From: Rothia santali
GTDB taxonomy: Bacteria > Actinomycetota > Actinomycetes > Actinomycetales > Micrococcaceae
Direction: 5' to 3'
Assembly (NCBI RefSeq): GCF_024199905.1
Contig: NZ_JANAFB010000006.1
Location: 42,897-106,896, forward strand
DNA length: 64,000 bases
Below, piece after piece: positions 1-8,538 of the stretch. Position 1 is the first letter of the stretch, and each line of letters begins with the position of its first letter. The notes under the pieces are model-generated. The model was not told the origin of the DNA, ran no database searches, and was given only the letters and a program-made list of their open reading frames with translations. The position numbers were made by a program, and so were the translations under genes.

Positions 1-118
1 CCCAGGCCCCACCGTGCACGCCCTTGGCCCCGCGGCGGGTGTCCTTCTGGACCGGGATGATCGCCGGGCCGGTCTGCTTGGTCTTGGACTTCAGGTCATC
101 GGTCTTCTTCAGCAGCAT
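1..118 (-). CDS. N-terminus of next type IV secretion gene (cut by window edge)
   Basis: On the minus strand an ATG at 118 opens a frame that stays open to the window edge (about 39 codons, beginning MLLKKTDDLKSK and then a basic, Gly-rich stretch). It starts three bases after the stop codon of the SCO6880-family gene, the spacing of a translationally coupled operon. In actinobacterial conjugation modules the gene after the SCO6880 protein is usually the VirB4-like ATPase, so that is the likely identity, but the visible part has no diagnostic domain. Confidence 0.5.
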   Translation of the reverse strand, partial: MLLKKTDDLKSKTKQTGPAIIPVQKDTRRGAKGVHGGAW

Positions 119-121
119 CGT

Positions 122-1636
122 TTAGGCTCCTGCCTTCTGGTCTTGCTTCTGCGCGCCGGCGGCGTGCCACAGCTCGGGCACCCCGGCGTAGACCCAGGGG
201 AAGATCCCCAGGGGCAGCGTCTGGTGGAACGCGGCCTCCGGGACGTGATCGGCGAACCGCCAGGTCAAACCGGCCATGATGTTCTTCAGCTCGTTCTCGG
301 CCGCGGACTGGGCCTTGCGGGTCGGTTCGAAGGTCACGGTGACCATCAGCGACCACTCGACCAGGGTCGCCCCACTGGTCATCTGGTTGGCGGCCAGTTT
401 CGGGGCCGCGGACTTCTTCGCCCCGAAGGCATCGAAGCGCCGCTTGGAACCGGCCTCGGTGGAAGCGCCCTTGCTGGAGGAGTCGATGCGGGATCGCTGA
501 CGGGAGGCAGGGATCGGGCGGTAGTACATCGCCACCCGCTTGCGCAGCACGTGATCGGAGGCCGAGAACAGCTTCTCGTAGGTCCGCTCGGTGATCTCGG
601 ACGGGTCCGGGACATCCATCATCACCGTCATCGACGCCACTCCGTCGTGGAGCAGCACCCGCTTGTTCGTGCCGTTGAGGTACTCCGGTCCGGACCCGGC
701 GAAGGGCCGCACGGTGCGGACCCCGTCGTGGATCTCCTTCTCCACCTCCGTGGAACGGTGCGGGTTGTACGCGGTGTACATCAGATCCCCGTACTCAGGC
801 CCGCTCATGGTGTGGGACTGCCCCGACCCTGCCGCCGCGAGCATCGAGGCGTGCTTGGGCACCTTCTGGGTGACCTCGGCGAACGCGCCCTCCAGGTCCT
901 CGTCCAGGTTCGACAGTTTCCAGCCCAGGGTCGCGTAGGTCTGGACCTGGGAGATCTTCGAGGGCAGCGCCTGGGTGGCCTCGAGCAGGACCTTCCGGGA
1001 GACTTCCGGGGCGTTGGGGTCCATCTTCTCCATGATGGATTCGGCCATCGGCACCGCGGAGCTCTTCATCGAATCCACCACGATCATCGCCCCCAGCAGC
1101 CCGTTGTCCCGGGAGAGCGAATGCAGCCACCCGGCGTAGGAGGAGACCTGGTGATTGACCTGGTCCTGGGGCAGGGTGCTGGCACCGGTGGGTGAACACA
1201 GCAGGCTCACGGTGGCCATGTCCACCGACTTGTGGTGCAGCAGCTGCACCGGGTTACCCGCACCGTCGACGTCGTCGACGGTGCGGATCTGGTTCAAGAA
1301 CCCGGGCAGGCCCAGCTTGTTCTGCCGGTTGGACAGGTGGGAGTTGACGAACGTCGCTGACCCATCGGCTTTGCGCATGGTGTGGCGGGCGCTCTTGGCC
1401 ATCAGCTGGATCACGGTCTTATCGCCATTGCCGATCGGGACGAATCCGACCAGCAAGACGAAGAACGTCAGTGCCAGAACCAGCAGCCCGACCACAGGGG
1501 AGATGAACATGATGATCAACAGGCTGGCCATCACGGTTCCCAACCCGATGCCGAAGACCGGGTAGGGCAGCCAACCGAAGATCTTGGTGCTTCCGGTGGG
1601 GATGGCGTTGCCGCCGTATTTCATGCGTGTGCTCAT
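122..1636 (-). CDS. SCO6880-family type IV secretion/conjugation membrane protein
   Basis: This 504-residue protein has a short cytoplasmic N-terminus, two adjacent membrane helices (about residues 24-68) and a long soluble domain, the arrangement of the SCO6880 family found in actinobacterial conjugative plasmids and integrative elements. The N-terminal part resembles PrgI-type T4SS inner-membrane proteins and the rest resembles the N-terminal half of VirB4-like ATPases, but I see no Walker A motif, so it is probably a structural partner of the ATPase at the transfer channel. Its ATG overlaps the stop of the upstream VirB6-like gene (ATGA), showing translational coupling, and the next T4SS gene starts three bases after its stop. 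Family assignment is from recognition of sequence style; the exact role in the channel is inferred. Confidence 0.75.
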   Translation of the reverse strand: MSTRMKYGGNAIPTGSTKIFGWLPYPVFGIGLGTVMASLLIIMFISPVVGLLVLALTFFVLLVGFVPIGNGDKTVIQLMAKSARHTMRKADGSATFVNSHLSNRQNKLGLPGFLNQIRTVDDVDGAGNPVQLLHHKSVDMATVSLLCSPTGASTLPQDQVNHQVSSYAGWLHSLSRDNGLLGAMIVVDSMKSSAVPMAESIMEKMDPNAPEVSRKVLLEATQALPSKISQVQTYATLGWKLSNLDEDLEGAFAEVTQKVPKHASMLAAAGSGQSHTMSGPEYGDLMYTAYNPHRSTEVEKEIHDGVRTVRPFAGSGPEYLNGTNKRVLLHDGVASMTVMMDVPDPSEITERTYEKLFSASDHVLRKRVAMYYRPIPASRQRSRIDSSSKGASTEAGSKRRFDAFGAKKSAAPKLAANQMTSGATLVEWSLMVTVTFEPTRKAQSAAENELKNIMAGLTWRFADHVPEAAFHQTLPLGIFPWVYAGVPELWHAAGAQKQDQKAGA

Positions 1637-3156
1637 CGCTCGTCAAGTCCTCTCTCATCCATGAACTGGTCCCCCAGGTCCGGGGAGCTGCGCATCGTGT
1701 CTTGGATCATGCGGAACATGTCCATGTAGTTCCTGGACCCACCAGAGTCACTGGACTGGCCCTGGGCCCCGGCATCTTCAACGTCGGCCTTGTCCGTGGA
1801 GGGGGTTTCCCCGCCGGTGGTGGGGCTCTCGGCAGCTGTGTCGGTGGAGGAGGTGGAGCCTTCCTCGCCCAGGGGCTTGCTGGGGCTGGTCTGTTCCTCG
1901 GTGGGGGCGTTGGCTCCACCGGCGCCTTCCCGGTTTTCGGTCTCGCCCAAGCTCGGCTGATCCGTCGCGGAATCACTGCCACTGGTGTTCTCTGCCTCGC
2001 TCGAGGAGGAACCGCCAGCACCAGATCCGGTCCCGCCTCCCCCACCGCCACCGGAGGAATCGCCGACGCCCCAGCCGGACTGACCGAGGCTGGACCCGGT
2101 ATCGACTTCCGCGCCAGCACCGGCCCCGCCACCGGCCGCGGCACCTTCACCGGCAGCTGCGCCACTTCCCGCGCCAGCTCCAGCATCCGCGCCGGCACCG
2201 GCCGCTCCTGCGGCTGCGCCACCAGTGGCGGCGATCGCCGCGACGGTGGCCGCGGTGGTCGCTGCACTGGCGATCTCGGCCCCGCCGCCGGAAGCACCGG
2301 CCGCGGTGGCCTGGGGCGAGATGACTTTCAGGATCGCGGGCAACGCGACCACGGCCACGGCGATGGTCATGATCCCGGACATCCCCGCTGCTACTCCGTC
2401 GGTGCCCTGCATGAGCTTGAACGCGAAAGAGTAGATGATCGCCACGACCGGTTTGAAGGCCAGGAACGCGATGACCCAACGGCCGACCTTGGAGAATTTC
2501 GGCTCGTTGTTGACCATGTTGATCGACTCGGAGATGGGCCAGAACATCACCAAGATCGGCAGCACCAGGGATCGGACCAGCATCAGAATCCACTGGACCA
2601 GTACTGCCAAGGCCCCGAGCAGACCGATGATCAGCGCCAGGGACCCGAAGTGGGTGACCAGTACCGTTGCGTTCAGGCCGGTCTCTTCGTAGTTCGTGGA
2701 TGAGGCGTCGATGATCCACTGGGCCAGTAAGTCCATCGCGGGAATGGCTAAGGCCACGATGTAGGCGCCGCCGGCCGAGATCGCGACGACCCGGCCGAGG
2801 TTCTCCGCCGCGACGCGTAAGTCCTCGCCGCGGCAGAAGTACATCACCCGGATGCCGGTGATGATCAGTCCGATAGTGACCAGGATGACGGTGATCGACC
2901 CGGTGAGCTGTGTGGCCCAGGCCATCGTGTCCCCGGTCATCGAGATCACCGGGTTCACATCCAGCCAGGTAGTCATGAAGGACTTGAACAGGTTGTCCAG
3001 ACCCGAGAGCCAGGATTCGACGAAGTTCATCATCGCCGAATCTTGGATCTTGGTTCCGACTTCACCGGCGGTGTCCTGGAACGCAGCCCACGGATCACCC
3101 CTGTTCTTCATGACCTTCTCGCCAAGGTCCTCGTTGAATTCGGCGAACGAAGGCAT
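1633..3156 (-). CDS. VirB6/TrbL-like polytopic T4SS protein with Gly/Ala/Ser tail
   Basis: The protein has 507 residues: a soluble N-terminus of about 60 residues, several hydrophobic segments between about 65 and 300, then a tail of about 200 residues rich in Ala, Gly, Ser, Thr and acidic residues (repeated GAGAG- and GGGGG-type stretches). A multi-spanning core with a low-complexity tail is typical of the VirB6/TrbL channel subunit in Gram-positive conjugation systems. It overlaps the VirB8-like gene by one base (TAATG) upstream and the SCO6880 gene downstream (ATGA), so all are one operon. The tail is likely disordered and may extend into the wall or the cytoplasm; topology was not computed. 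Confidence 0.65.
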   Translation of the reverse strand: MPSFAEFNEDLGEKVMKNRGDPWAAFQDTAGEVGTKIQDSAMMNFVESWLSGLDNLFKSFMTTWLDVNPVISMTGDTMAWATQLTGSITVILVTIGLIITGIRVMYFCRGEDLRVAAENLGRVVAISAGGAYIVALAIPAMDLLAQWIIDASSTNYEETGLNATVLVTHFGSLALIIGLLGALAVLVQWILMLVRSLVLPILVMFWPISESINMVNNEPKFSKVGRWVIAFLAFKPVVAIIYSFAFKLMQGTDGVAAGMSGIMTIAVAVVALPAILKVISPQATAAGASGGGAEIASAATTAATVAAIAATGGAAAGAAGAGADAGAGAGSGAAAGEGAAAGGGAGAGAEVDTGSSLGQSGWGVGDSSGGGGGGGTGSGAGGSSSSEAENTSGSDSATDQPSLGETENREGAGGANAPTEEQTSPSKPLGEEGSTSSTDTAAESPTTGGETPSTDKADVEDAGAQGQSSDSGGSRNYMDMFRMIQDTMRSSPDLGDQFMDERGLDER

Positions 3157-3905
3157 TATTTGCCTCCCTCGAACAGCGTGAAGTCACCCGGGGCGACTTC
3201 GGTTGCCTCCTCGCTGAAGGAGTTCTTGGCCAGCTTCCAGTCCCCGGCAGCCCAGACGAGGGTGCCGGTGCTCTTGGCCAAGACGGACTCGGTCTGCCCA
3301 TTGGGGGTGACTTGCGTGACCAGTCCGATGGTGGCCTTCTCGTCGGTGTAGCTTTCGACGGTGAACCCGACGATCTTCTGCTCACTGCTTCTGGGATCAT
3401 CTGGGTCGGCTGCCGGTTCAGAATCAGCGCGGTCAATGTCGTCCAGGAGAATCCCGCGCTGGTCGGGGGTGAAGCGGGAGTCATCGTAGATGCCCACCAC
3501 GTTCGATGCGGCGAATGCGGCACCGACCGGGGAGTGGGCGAAGCAGTACCCGACCCCGTCCTTGCTCTCGGTCGGGCCCACCGCGTCCGAGAACGGGTAG
3601 ACCAGTCCCAGATCTGAGGATGACTGCCCCACGTCTTCCGGCACCCGCAGGTTGGTCACGGTGGACCCGTCATCGGGGACGTCGCAGGTCGTGGGGGTGC
3701 TGGCGTTGGAGACCCCGGAGGAATCCGAGGGGGTGGAAGGAGCGGCCGTGGCCGATGCCGGCGACTGTGCTTGATCGGCTGGTTCTTCTTCACCGAACCC
3801 GGTGAGGTTCATGATGATCAGGCCAATTGCCATCAGGCCGATCAGGCCGATGACGGTCCAGGCCGCGGTCCTTTTCGTCTTGTCGTGGATCTTGGGCAGT
3901 GCCAT
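3156..3905 (-). CDS. VirB8/TcpC-like single-span conjugation protein
   Basis: This 249-residue protein has a cytoplasmic N-terminus of about 14 residues, one membrane helix (about 14-34), a Pro/Ser/Thr-rich linker, and a C-terminal extracytoplasmic domain from about residue 85. The domain contains the segment YCFAHSPVGAAFAASN and ends in beta-strand-like segments, consistent with the NTF2-like fold of VirB8/TcpC subunits that bridge the membrane complex of a T4SS. Operon position between the pilin-like and VirB6-like genes supports this. The fold is inferred from layout, so a generic anchored conjugation protein is the alternative. Confidence 0.55.
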   Translation of the reverse strand: MALPKIHDKTKRTAAWTVIGLIGLMAIGLIIMNLTGFGEEEPADQAQSPASATAAPSTPSDSSGVSNASTPTTCDVPDDGSTVTNLRVPEDVGQSSSDLGLVYPFSDAVGPTESKDGVGYCFAHSPVGAAFAASNVVGIYDDSRFTPDQRGILLDDIDRADSEPAADPDDPRSSEQKIVGFTVESYTDEKATIGLVTQVTPNGQTESVLAKSTGTLVWAAGDWKLAKNSFSEEATEVAPGDFTLFEGGK

Positions 3906-3937
3906 GACCGCTCCTTACCTGTTGGTGGGATGGGGTG

Positions 3938-4306
3938 TTATGCGCAGTTCAGCGAGCTGGTGATGAAGATGCCGGCGATCGAGGCCGCCGAGGCGACCAG
4001 GGCCGCGCCGCCGCCCCAGTAGCCGATCTTCTTCATCGGCCCGCCCCCGGTCTCGTTCTGGTGGGCGAAGAACATCGTGATGCCGATGACGATCAGACCG
4101 ATGATCGCCAACACCCCGGCGATGCCCTTCAGCCAGGCGGTGAAGGTGTCCGCGGCGTCGCAGAACTCGGTCGGGGCTGGCTTGACCTCGGCGTGAGCCG
4201 GGACCATCGACAGCCAGGTCGTGACCGCGAACAGCGATGCTCCGGTGACCGCAGTGCCGATGCGCTTGCGGACCGGGGTCTGAGTCTTGGTGGTGGGCTG
4301 TGCCAT
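3938..4306 (-). CDS. VirB2/TrbC-like pilin or small T4SS membrane protein
   Basis: This 122-residue protein has a long signal peptide ending at a good AHA-AE site (about residue 39), then two hydrophobic helices (about 60-80 and 95-118) separated by a short polar, glycine-rich turn. That is the layout of VirB2/TrbC pilins, which are cleaved small two-helix proteins. It is followed 32 bp later by the VirB8-like gene, and a Shine-Dalgarno-like AGGAGA lies upstream of the ATG. The short mature length and the conserved two-helix hairpin fit a pilin, though some actinobacterial systems use such proteins only as small channel subunits. Confidence 0.55.
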   Translation of the reverse strand: MAQPTTKTQTPVRKRIGTAVTGASLFAVTTWLSMVPAHAEVKPAPTEFCDAADTFTAWLKGIAGVLAIIGLIVIGITMFFAHQNETGGGPMKKIGYWGGGAALVASAASIAGIFITSSLNCA

Positions 4307-4375
4307 GAGGATCTCTCCTTAGTGATTGGTTCCGAGCCCCCGGTGTGGGGCCCGGGTGGGGTTGATCAGGGTGGG

Positions 4376-4885
4376 TTAGGGCAGGGTGGTCACGGTGCGG
4401 GTCTCGATGAACTTGGCCACCCGTTCCCGGGCCTTGGCCACGGTCTTGTGCTGGGCCAGGTCTTCGGTGAGCTCGATGCCTCGCAGCGCGGGGACCCAGG
4501 CGACCAGGTGCACCGGGTGCGCCCCCTGAAGCACGCGGATCCGGTGCTGGACCGGTTTCGGCAAGGTGCCCGGAGCGTCCGGGACCACGAGGATCCCGGT
4601 GATGAGCTCCTCCGTCTTGGCCAGCTCCTGGATGGCCTCGATGCAGGCGGCGAGGGACTTCAGAGTGGAGCGGGCCACCAGGATGACCGGGTGGCTCGAA
4701 CACTCGGAGATGGTGGTTTCCTTCAGGCCCAGCAACTGTGCCCAGGTCCTCGCGCCGGCCTCGGGAGAGACGCCGATGATCACCGGTGGCGCCGATGACT
4801 CGTCAGCCGGCTCCGCAGCCGGCTGCTGCGGGCCAACGATCCAGTCGCTGGCTCCCGTCACAGATGATGCGGTGTCGGTGTGCAT
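4376..4885 (-). CDS. Uncharacterised conjugation-operon protein, possible degenerate P-loop
   Basis: I chose the ATG at 4885 because AGAAGGAG precedes it at good spacing; a GTG at 4906 would overlap that ribosome site. The product is about 169 residues and soluble, with a disordered N-terminus. The segment VIIGVSPEAGARTWAQLLG sits where ParA/MinD-like proteins carry a Walker A loop, but the invariant lysine and serine/threonine are missing, and later segments (VILVARSTLKSL, ITGILVVPD) look like alternating strands and helices of a Rossmann-type fold. Actinobacterial conjugation operons often carry such ParA-derived proteins (DUF6668-like), which is my best guess at low confidence. Confidence 0.45.
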   Translation of the reverse strand: MHTDTASSVTGASDWIVGPQQPAAEPADESSAPPVIIGVSPEAGARTWAQLLGLKETTISECSSHPVILVARSTLKSLAACIEAIQELAKTEELITGILVVPDAPGTLPKPVQHRIRVLQGAHPVHLVAWVPALRGIELTEDLAQHKTVAKARERVAKFIETRTVTTLP

Positions 4886-4950
4886 GTCCTTCTCCTTCTT
4901 CTCCACGGCAGATTCCCCGCCCTTTCAGCAGATCGAGATGCTCCGCGTGC

Positions 4951-6009
4951 TTAGTGGGTCTCAGATACCGCGGCGCGGTGGCGCCCGCGGTATCGCTTCA
5001 CACCGGCTGCGCCCAGTGTCAAGGCCCCCAGCGAGAGCGCCCCGGCGAACCACGGCGTCGCGGAGGCATCTGCCAGGCCGGCGGAGCCGGTGGAAAGCGC
5101 CTGGCGCTTCGGGGCGGCCTGGACCGGCTGATCATCTGCCGGGGACTCGGCCGCAGCGGCAGGCGCCGACTCAGCGGTTTCTACCGGGGCGGCTTCCTCA
5201 GCGGCCGTCGCCGGCACCGGGGAAACCGGCTGCTGGGTAACGGCGACGGCCTCGGTCTGCTGGGCCGGCGCCGGAGCGGCCGATGCAGCAAGAGCCTCGG
5301 CGGCGGGGGCCGGCTGTTCGGCCGGTGCGGGAGCCTCGGTGGTCGGCGCCGCTGACTCGACCGGGGCAACGGGCTCGGCCGGCTGCGCCGGCGTCTCCGG
5401 TGCAGGTGCGGTCTGCGTCGGGGTCGAGGGTTGCTCAGGCGCGGGGGCGGGGGCGCTCGGCTGCTCGGGAGCGGGCTGCTCGGGCACCGGGTCGGTCGGC
5501 TGCTCGGGCTGTTCCGTGGCCGGCTGCTCCGGCATCTCGGGCTCCTCGGGAGCGGGCTGCTCCGGCTGTTCCGGCTCCTCAGGGGCCGGTTCCCCGGGCT
5601 GTTCCCCCTCACCGGGGCCCGGCGAGGGAACCTCGACCCCCGGTTCAGTGGGCTGATCCGGTTCGCTCGGGCCCGGTGAGGGGACCTCGACCCCCGGCTC
5701 CTCCGGCTCGGTGGGCAGCTCGGGCTGCTCCCCCTCACCGGGACCGGGCGAGGGAACCTCGACACCGGGCTCCTCCGGGGCCGGCCCCTCCGGCTGCTCG
5801 CCCTCCCCAGGACCCGGGGACGGAACCTCCACCCCCGGCTCCTCGGCCGCCGGCGCATCCTCCAGCACGGCAGGGCCCTGGACACTGGTCGACGGGGCGG
5901 ACTCCTGCGGAGCGGCCTCATCACCCGGGGCGGCCTGCGCGGCCGCCATCGAGCCGATCATCAGGGCCGTGGCCGTCACGCCGGTGGTCAGCAGTCTGCG
6001 GTTGGTCAT
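4951..6009 (-). CDS. Surface protein with Pro/Glu repeats and cell-wall-anchor-like C-terminus
   Basis: The start at 6009 is preferred to 6012 because AAGGAG lies five bases from it. The roughly 352-residue product has a signal peptide (about 1-28, ending AQA-AP), then a very long proline-, glutamate- and alanine-rich stalk containing four copies of PGVEVPSPGP. The C-terminus has ALSTGSAG, a hydrophobic helix and the basic tail KRYRGRHR. This resembles a sortase substrate, but the motif is ALSTG rather than canonical LPXTG or LAXTG. The gene lies two genes downstream of a class F-like sortase in the same direction and overlaps the preceding gene, so it may be the sortase's substrate, perhaps a mating-pair adhesin or wall spacer. 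The stalk has no recognisable enzymatic domain. Confidence 0.6.
   Translation of the reverse strand: MTNRRLLTTGVTATALMIGSMAAAQAAPGDEAAPQESAPSTSVQGPAVLEDAPAAEEPGVEVPSPGPGEGEQPEGPAPEEPGVEVPSPGPGEGEQPELPTEPEEPGVEVPSPGPSEPDQPTEPGVEVPSPGPGEGEQPGEPAPEEPEQPEQPAPEEPEMPEQPATEQPEQPTDPVPEQPAPEQPSAPAPAPEQPSTPTQTAPAPETPAQPAEPVAPVESAAPTTEAPAPAEQPAPAAEALAASAAPAPAQQTEAVAVTQQPVSPVPATAAEEAAPVETAESAPAAAAESPADDQPVQAAPKRQALSTGSAGLADASATPWFAGALSLGALTLGAAGVKRYRGRHRAAVSETH
5590..5845 (-). repeat. In-frame tandem repeats encoding PGVEVPSPGP units
   Basis: Four near-identical DNA segments encode PGVEVPSPGP followed by GEGEQP-type spacers, embedded in the surface-protein gene. Unit length varies, so copy number could change by recombination or slippage. 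Confidence 0.7.
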
Positions 6010-7283
6010 CATTTCTCCTTCGTCGGTTCAACTCGGTGGTCTGAGGTCACGAGATAGGTCTCGGAGATCGCCAAAGGCTTCTCAGCTGCGGTGAGCTGCC
6101 CATCGGCGGATTTCCACCCCTGCCCAGTCGGGCACATCACCTGACCGGTGATCTGTTCGCCGTCCGTGCAGAGTTCGGTCAGCTTGCGGTCCTGGAGGTA
6201 CCGGTCCAGGCCGTCCCAGACGACCCCGTGCTGGATAGTGACGTCGTTGGCGTTGACCTTCTGCTGGTCGATGCTCTGCCCGGTCTCAGGATCATGGGTG
6301 GTCAGGAAGTCGGTATCGTCCTTGGTCCAGATCACGACGGCCTGGTCCTCGGTGGCCTGGACCCATTCGGTGATCCGGGCCCCCTTCTCCGGGCTGTGCA
6401 AGGACACGTCCTGGTCCTGGACGCTGGTCTGGTTCGGGGCCTGGGCGAAGACCACGCCCTCGGTGGTGGCAGCCAGGACCGCCTGGTCCTTTGGGATCGA
6501 GTCGCTCTGCCCGTCTGCGGTGGTGTACTCGTTGCTGGTCACCGCGACCGGTTCCGTACCGCGGGCGTTGAGCGTTCCCTCAGCCGTCCGGGTGGAGCCG
6601 TCCGAGGCGATGAACGTGACCTCACCTGATCCGTCGTCGATGGCTGAGGCGTTCTGCCCTTCCATGAACCGGACTTCCTCGGGATCCTCGACGGTGCGCG
6701 GGTCCCCGGCCTGCTCACCGGTGTCGGCGTGGTAGATCCTCAGCTGGTTATCCGCAAGCGTCACAAGGACCTCGCCGGCGAAACCGAGGGGACGCTGCCC
6801 CTCCTCGAGGGTCCAGCTGGTCGGCTCGGCGGCGGGCTCCTCGCCCTGGTCCTGGCCCTGCGCGAAGGCGTAGGCCGCGGTTCCCAGACCCGCCAGCGCT
6901 ACGAAGCCGATCGCCGGGATCAGCATCCACTTCTTGTTCCGCTTCCGTGAGGCAACGGCCGGGGTGACCGCCGCAGGCGCCGGTTCCCGATCCTGCTCCT
7001 CAGCTGCTTCCTCACTGTCCATGAGCTCGGTGATATCGACGGCTTCCTCGAGCTCGGGGTCTGGGTCCGGCTCGAGGTCGGGGTCGACGTCGTGGGTGGA
7101 TCCATCGGCGGTCATCTCCAGAGTGATCACGGCATCACCGTTGAGCACGGTGATGGTGATTGGGAACGACTCGGCGGCCGCGTAGACCTCGGCCAGGGCC
7201 TCCTCCGGCGTGACTGCCGTGGAGGGGCGGTCATTGATGGTCCAGGGATCGCCCGGGACGATGGTCACCTGATCGCGACTCAT
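6009..7283 (-). CDS. Membrane-anchored conjugation-operon protein with large outer domain
   Basis: This 424-residue protein has an acidic cytoplasmic N-terminal domain (about 1-115), a basic stop-transfer stretch RKRNKKW, one membrane helix (about 120-140) and an outer domain of about 280 residues rich in short repeated strands (GEVLVTLADNQLRIYHADTGE, AVLAATTEGVVFAQAP). Regular spacing of such strands resembles a PQQ/WD-like beta-propeller, although no cofactor motif is visible. Its stop overlaps the start of the surface-protein gene (ATGA), so the two are translationally coupled, suggesting a joint role at the cell surface during transfer. I do not recognise a named family. Confidence 0.55.
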   Translation of the reverse strand: MSRDQVTIVPGDPWTINDRPSTAVTPEEALAEVYAAAESFPITITVLNGDAVITLEMTADGSTHDVDPDLEPDPDPELEEAVDITELMDSEEAAEEQDREPAPAAVTPAVASRKRNKKWMLIPAIGFVALAGLGTAAYAFAQGQDQGEEPAAEPTSWTLEEGQRPLGFAGEVLVTLADNQLRIYHADTGEQAGDPRTVEDPEEVRFMEGQNASAIDDGSGEVTFIASDGSTRTAEGTLNARGTEPVAVTSNEYTTADGQSDSIPKDQAVLAATTEGVVFAQAPNQTSVQDQDVSLHSPEKGARITEWVQATEDQAVVIWTKDDTDFLTTHDPETGQSIDQQKVNANDVTIQHGVVWDGLDRYLQDRKLTELCTDGEQITGQVMCPTGQGWKSADGQLTAAEKPLAISETYLVTSDHRVEPTKEK

Positions 7284-7376
7284 GAGCGCCCCTCCCCCAC
7301 GGGTGATCCCCAGACGGTGGGCCCGTCCAGGGATGAGAGGCGACGCTGACCGGTGTTCACAAAGTCCTCCTTGGGG

Positions 7377-8093
7377 TTACGCCGTCTGAGCCGGCACGGC
7401 CTTGACGATCAGGTTGTGGGAGTAGTTGAAGGCGAAAGCCCCGCCGGCGTCTTCGACCGACGGGCCCGAGCAGGTGATCATGTACAGCGCGGGGTCCCCG
7501 TCGAGACGGAACAGCTCGTCTTGGGCGGGCAGGTCATCTTGGGCGACGGTGTAGACGTCGGTGACCACGTACTCGTGCACGGTCCCGGCCTCATCGGCTT
7601 GATAGACGTGTGAGCATTCGGGGATCTGGTGCAGGTATCCCCACGGGGAGAGTTCCCCGCCGGCCTCAGAGAGCACCCCGGGGGCGTAGTCGACGTGCCC
7701 GGCTTGAAGGACCGCGCCGTGTTCTGCGCCCAGGGGTGCGTCATCGGCGTAGATCGTCCCAGCCGGGGCGTCGGGCAGTTCGATGCTCGCGCCGTTCTTA
7801 CCGGAGGGCTGAAAACCAGCGCGTTGTCCGATCGCCGGAATCTCCCAGGACAGCGGCGCCGGGGTGGCTCCCCGCTGCGGCGCCAGGTCACAAGTGCTTG
7901 CCCGGTAGGTGCGTTCGGGCGCGGGTGCCTGCTTCGTTCCGTCGGAGGCGACCTGGACATGAGCAGATGAAGCCTGCTCATCCGGAGCGGGGGTTCCGAT
8001 CCACCAGGCCGAGACAATCCCAGCGGCGAGCAAGGGCAGCGCGATGACGCGAGTCCTCACGCGGTGTGTTCCGCGATGACGTGGCTCTGGCAT
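7377..8093 (-). CDS. Class F-like sortase without the usual catalytic arginine
   Basis: The ATG at 8093 is chosen because AAGGAGGTG sits seven bases upstream. The product (238 residues) has a basic N-terminus, one membrane helix (about 14-33), a linker, and a sortase domain from about residue 80 (SWEIPAIGQRAGF). Catalytic His133 (AGHVDYAPG) and Cys208 (MITCSGPS) are present. Class F sortases normally have YRDN shortly after the cysteine, supplying the transition-state arginine; here the matching segment is NYSHNLIVKAVP, and no arginine follows the cysteine at all. Either the enzyme uses another residue or it is weakened. It is the first gene of the conjugation-side operon and probably processes a surface protein encoded downstream. 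Confidence 0.7.
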   Translation of the reverse strand: MPEPRHRGTHRVRTRVIALPLLAAGIVSAWWIGTPAPDEQASSAHVQVASDGTKQAPAPERTYRASTCDLAPQRGATPAPLSWEIPAIGQRAGFQPSGKNGASIELPDAPAGTIYADDAPLGAEHGAVLQAGHVDYAPGVLSEAGGELSPWGYLHQIPECSHVYQADEAGTVHEYVVTDVYTVAQDDLPAQDELFRLDGDPALYMITCSGPSVEDAGGAFAFNYSHNLIVKAVPAQTA

Positions 8094-8142
8094 GGGATCA
8101 CACCTCCTTCTGGTCTTCAAGGTCGTTTATAGCAAGAGTCTA

Positions 8143-8153
8143 GGCATATTGCC
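8143..8153. promoter_or_regulatory. Candidate ArsR operator in divergent promoter region
   Basis: GGCATATTGCC (GGCA-TAT-TGCC) is a short palindrome between the sortase-led operon (minus) and the ArsR-type regulator (plus). Its position fits a shared operator, but the arms are only four bases. Confidence 0.3.
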
Positions 8154-8223
8154 CAGTCTCCTGCAATAATACTTGAGCATACGAATATCGAACTTTTTTG
8201 AGACAATGAGGAGCGTGCCGTCC

Positions 8224-8538
8224 ATGAAACCCGTCGAAGACCAGAGCCCCGAAGTCCTTGCCGCCGTATATTCGTTTGGCAACGCGCTGCGCTTGGCTAT
8301 CATCCGCAGGCTCCAGGATGGGCCGAAGTTCCGGGCCGAGATCATCGGGGACCTGGACGTCTCGTGGACCAGTGCTTCGCACCAGTTGCAGTACCTTCGC
8401 GAACAGGGGCTGGTGATCGCCGAGCAGGTGCCCGGAGTGGGCAGGCCTGTCAGGTACTCCCTCGACCCCGAACGTGTCGACGAGGTCCTTCAGGCGTTCT
8501 TGGCCTACTTCCGCGGAGACTCGCTGGACGCGCCCTAA
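8224..8538 (+). CDS. ArsR/SmtB-type winged-helix regulator
   Basis: The product is a compact DNA-binding protein of about 104 residues, starting at ATG 8224 (GAGGAG ten bases upstream); an ATG at 8206 and a TTG at 8173 are in-frame alternatives. It has the ArsR winged-helix pattern: FGNALRLAIIRRLQDG, then the recognition-helix region WTSASHQLQYLREQGLV and a wing (GVGRPVRYSL). No metal-binding cysteine pair is present, so it is unlikely to be a metal sensor. It is transcribed away from the sortase/conjugation operon across a short promoter region, so it may control that operon or itself. Confidence 0.7.
   Translation: MKPVEDQSPEVLAAVYSFGNALRLAIIRRLQDGPKFRAEIIGDLDVSWTSASHQLQYLREQGLVIAEQVPGVGRPVRYSLDPERVDEVLQAFLAYFRGDSLDAP

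Noticed and set aside
14..1195. 393-codon plus-strand frame opposite the SCO6880-family gene
   Set aside because: Gly/Arg/Leu-rich translation with no motif; the minus-strand gene is clearly real.
1627..2703. 358-codon plus-strand frame opposite the VirB6-like gene
   Set aside because: Arises from the Gly/Ala/Ser codons of the real gene read on the other strand.
5590..5845. Regularly spaced short repeats resembling a CRISPR array
   Set aside because: They are in-frame codon repeats of the surface protein with no unique spacers and no cas genes.
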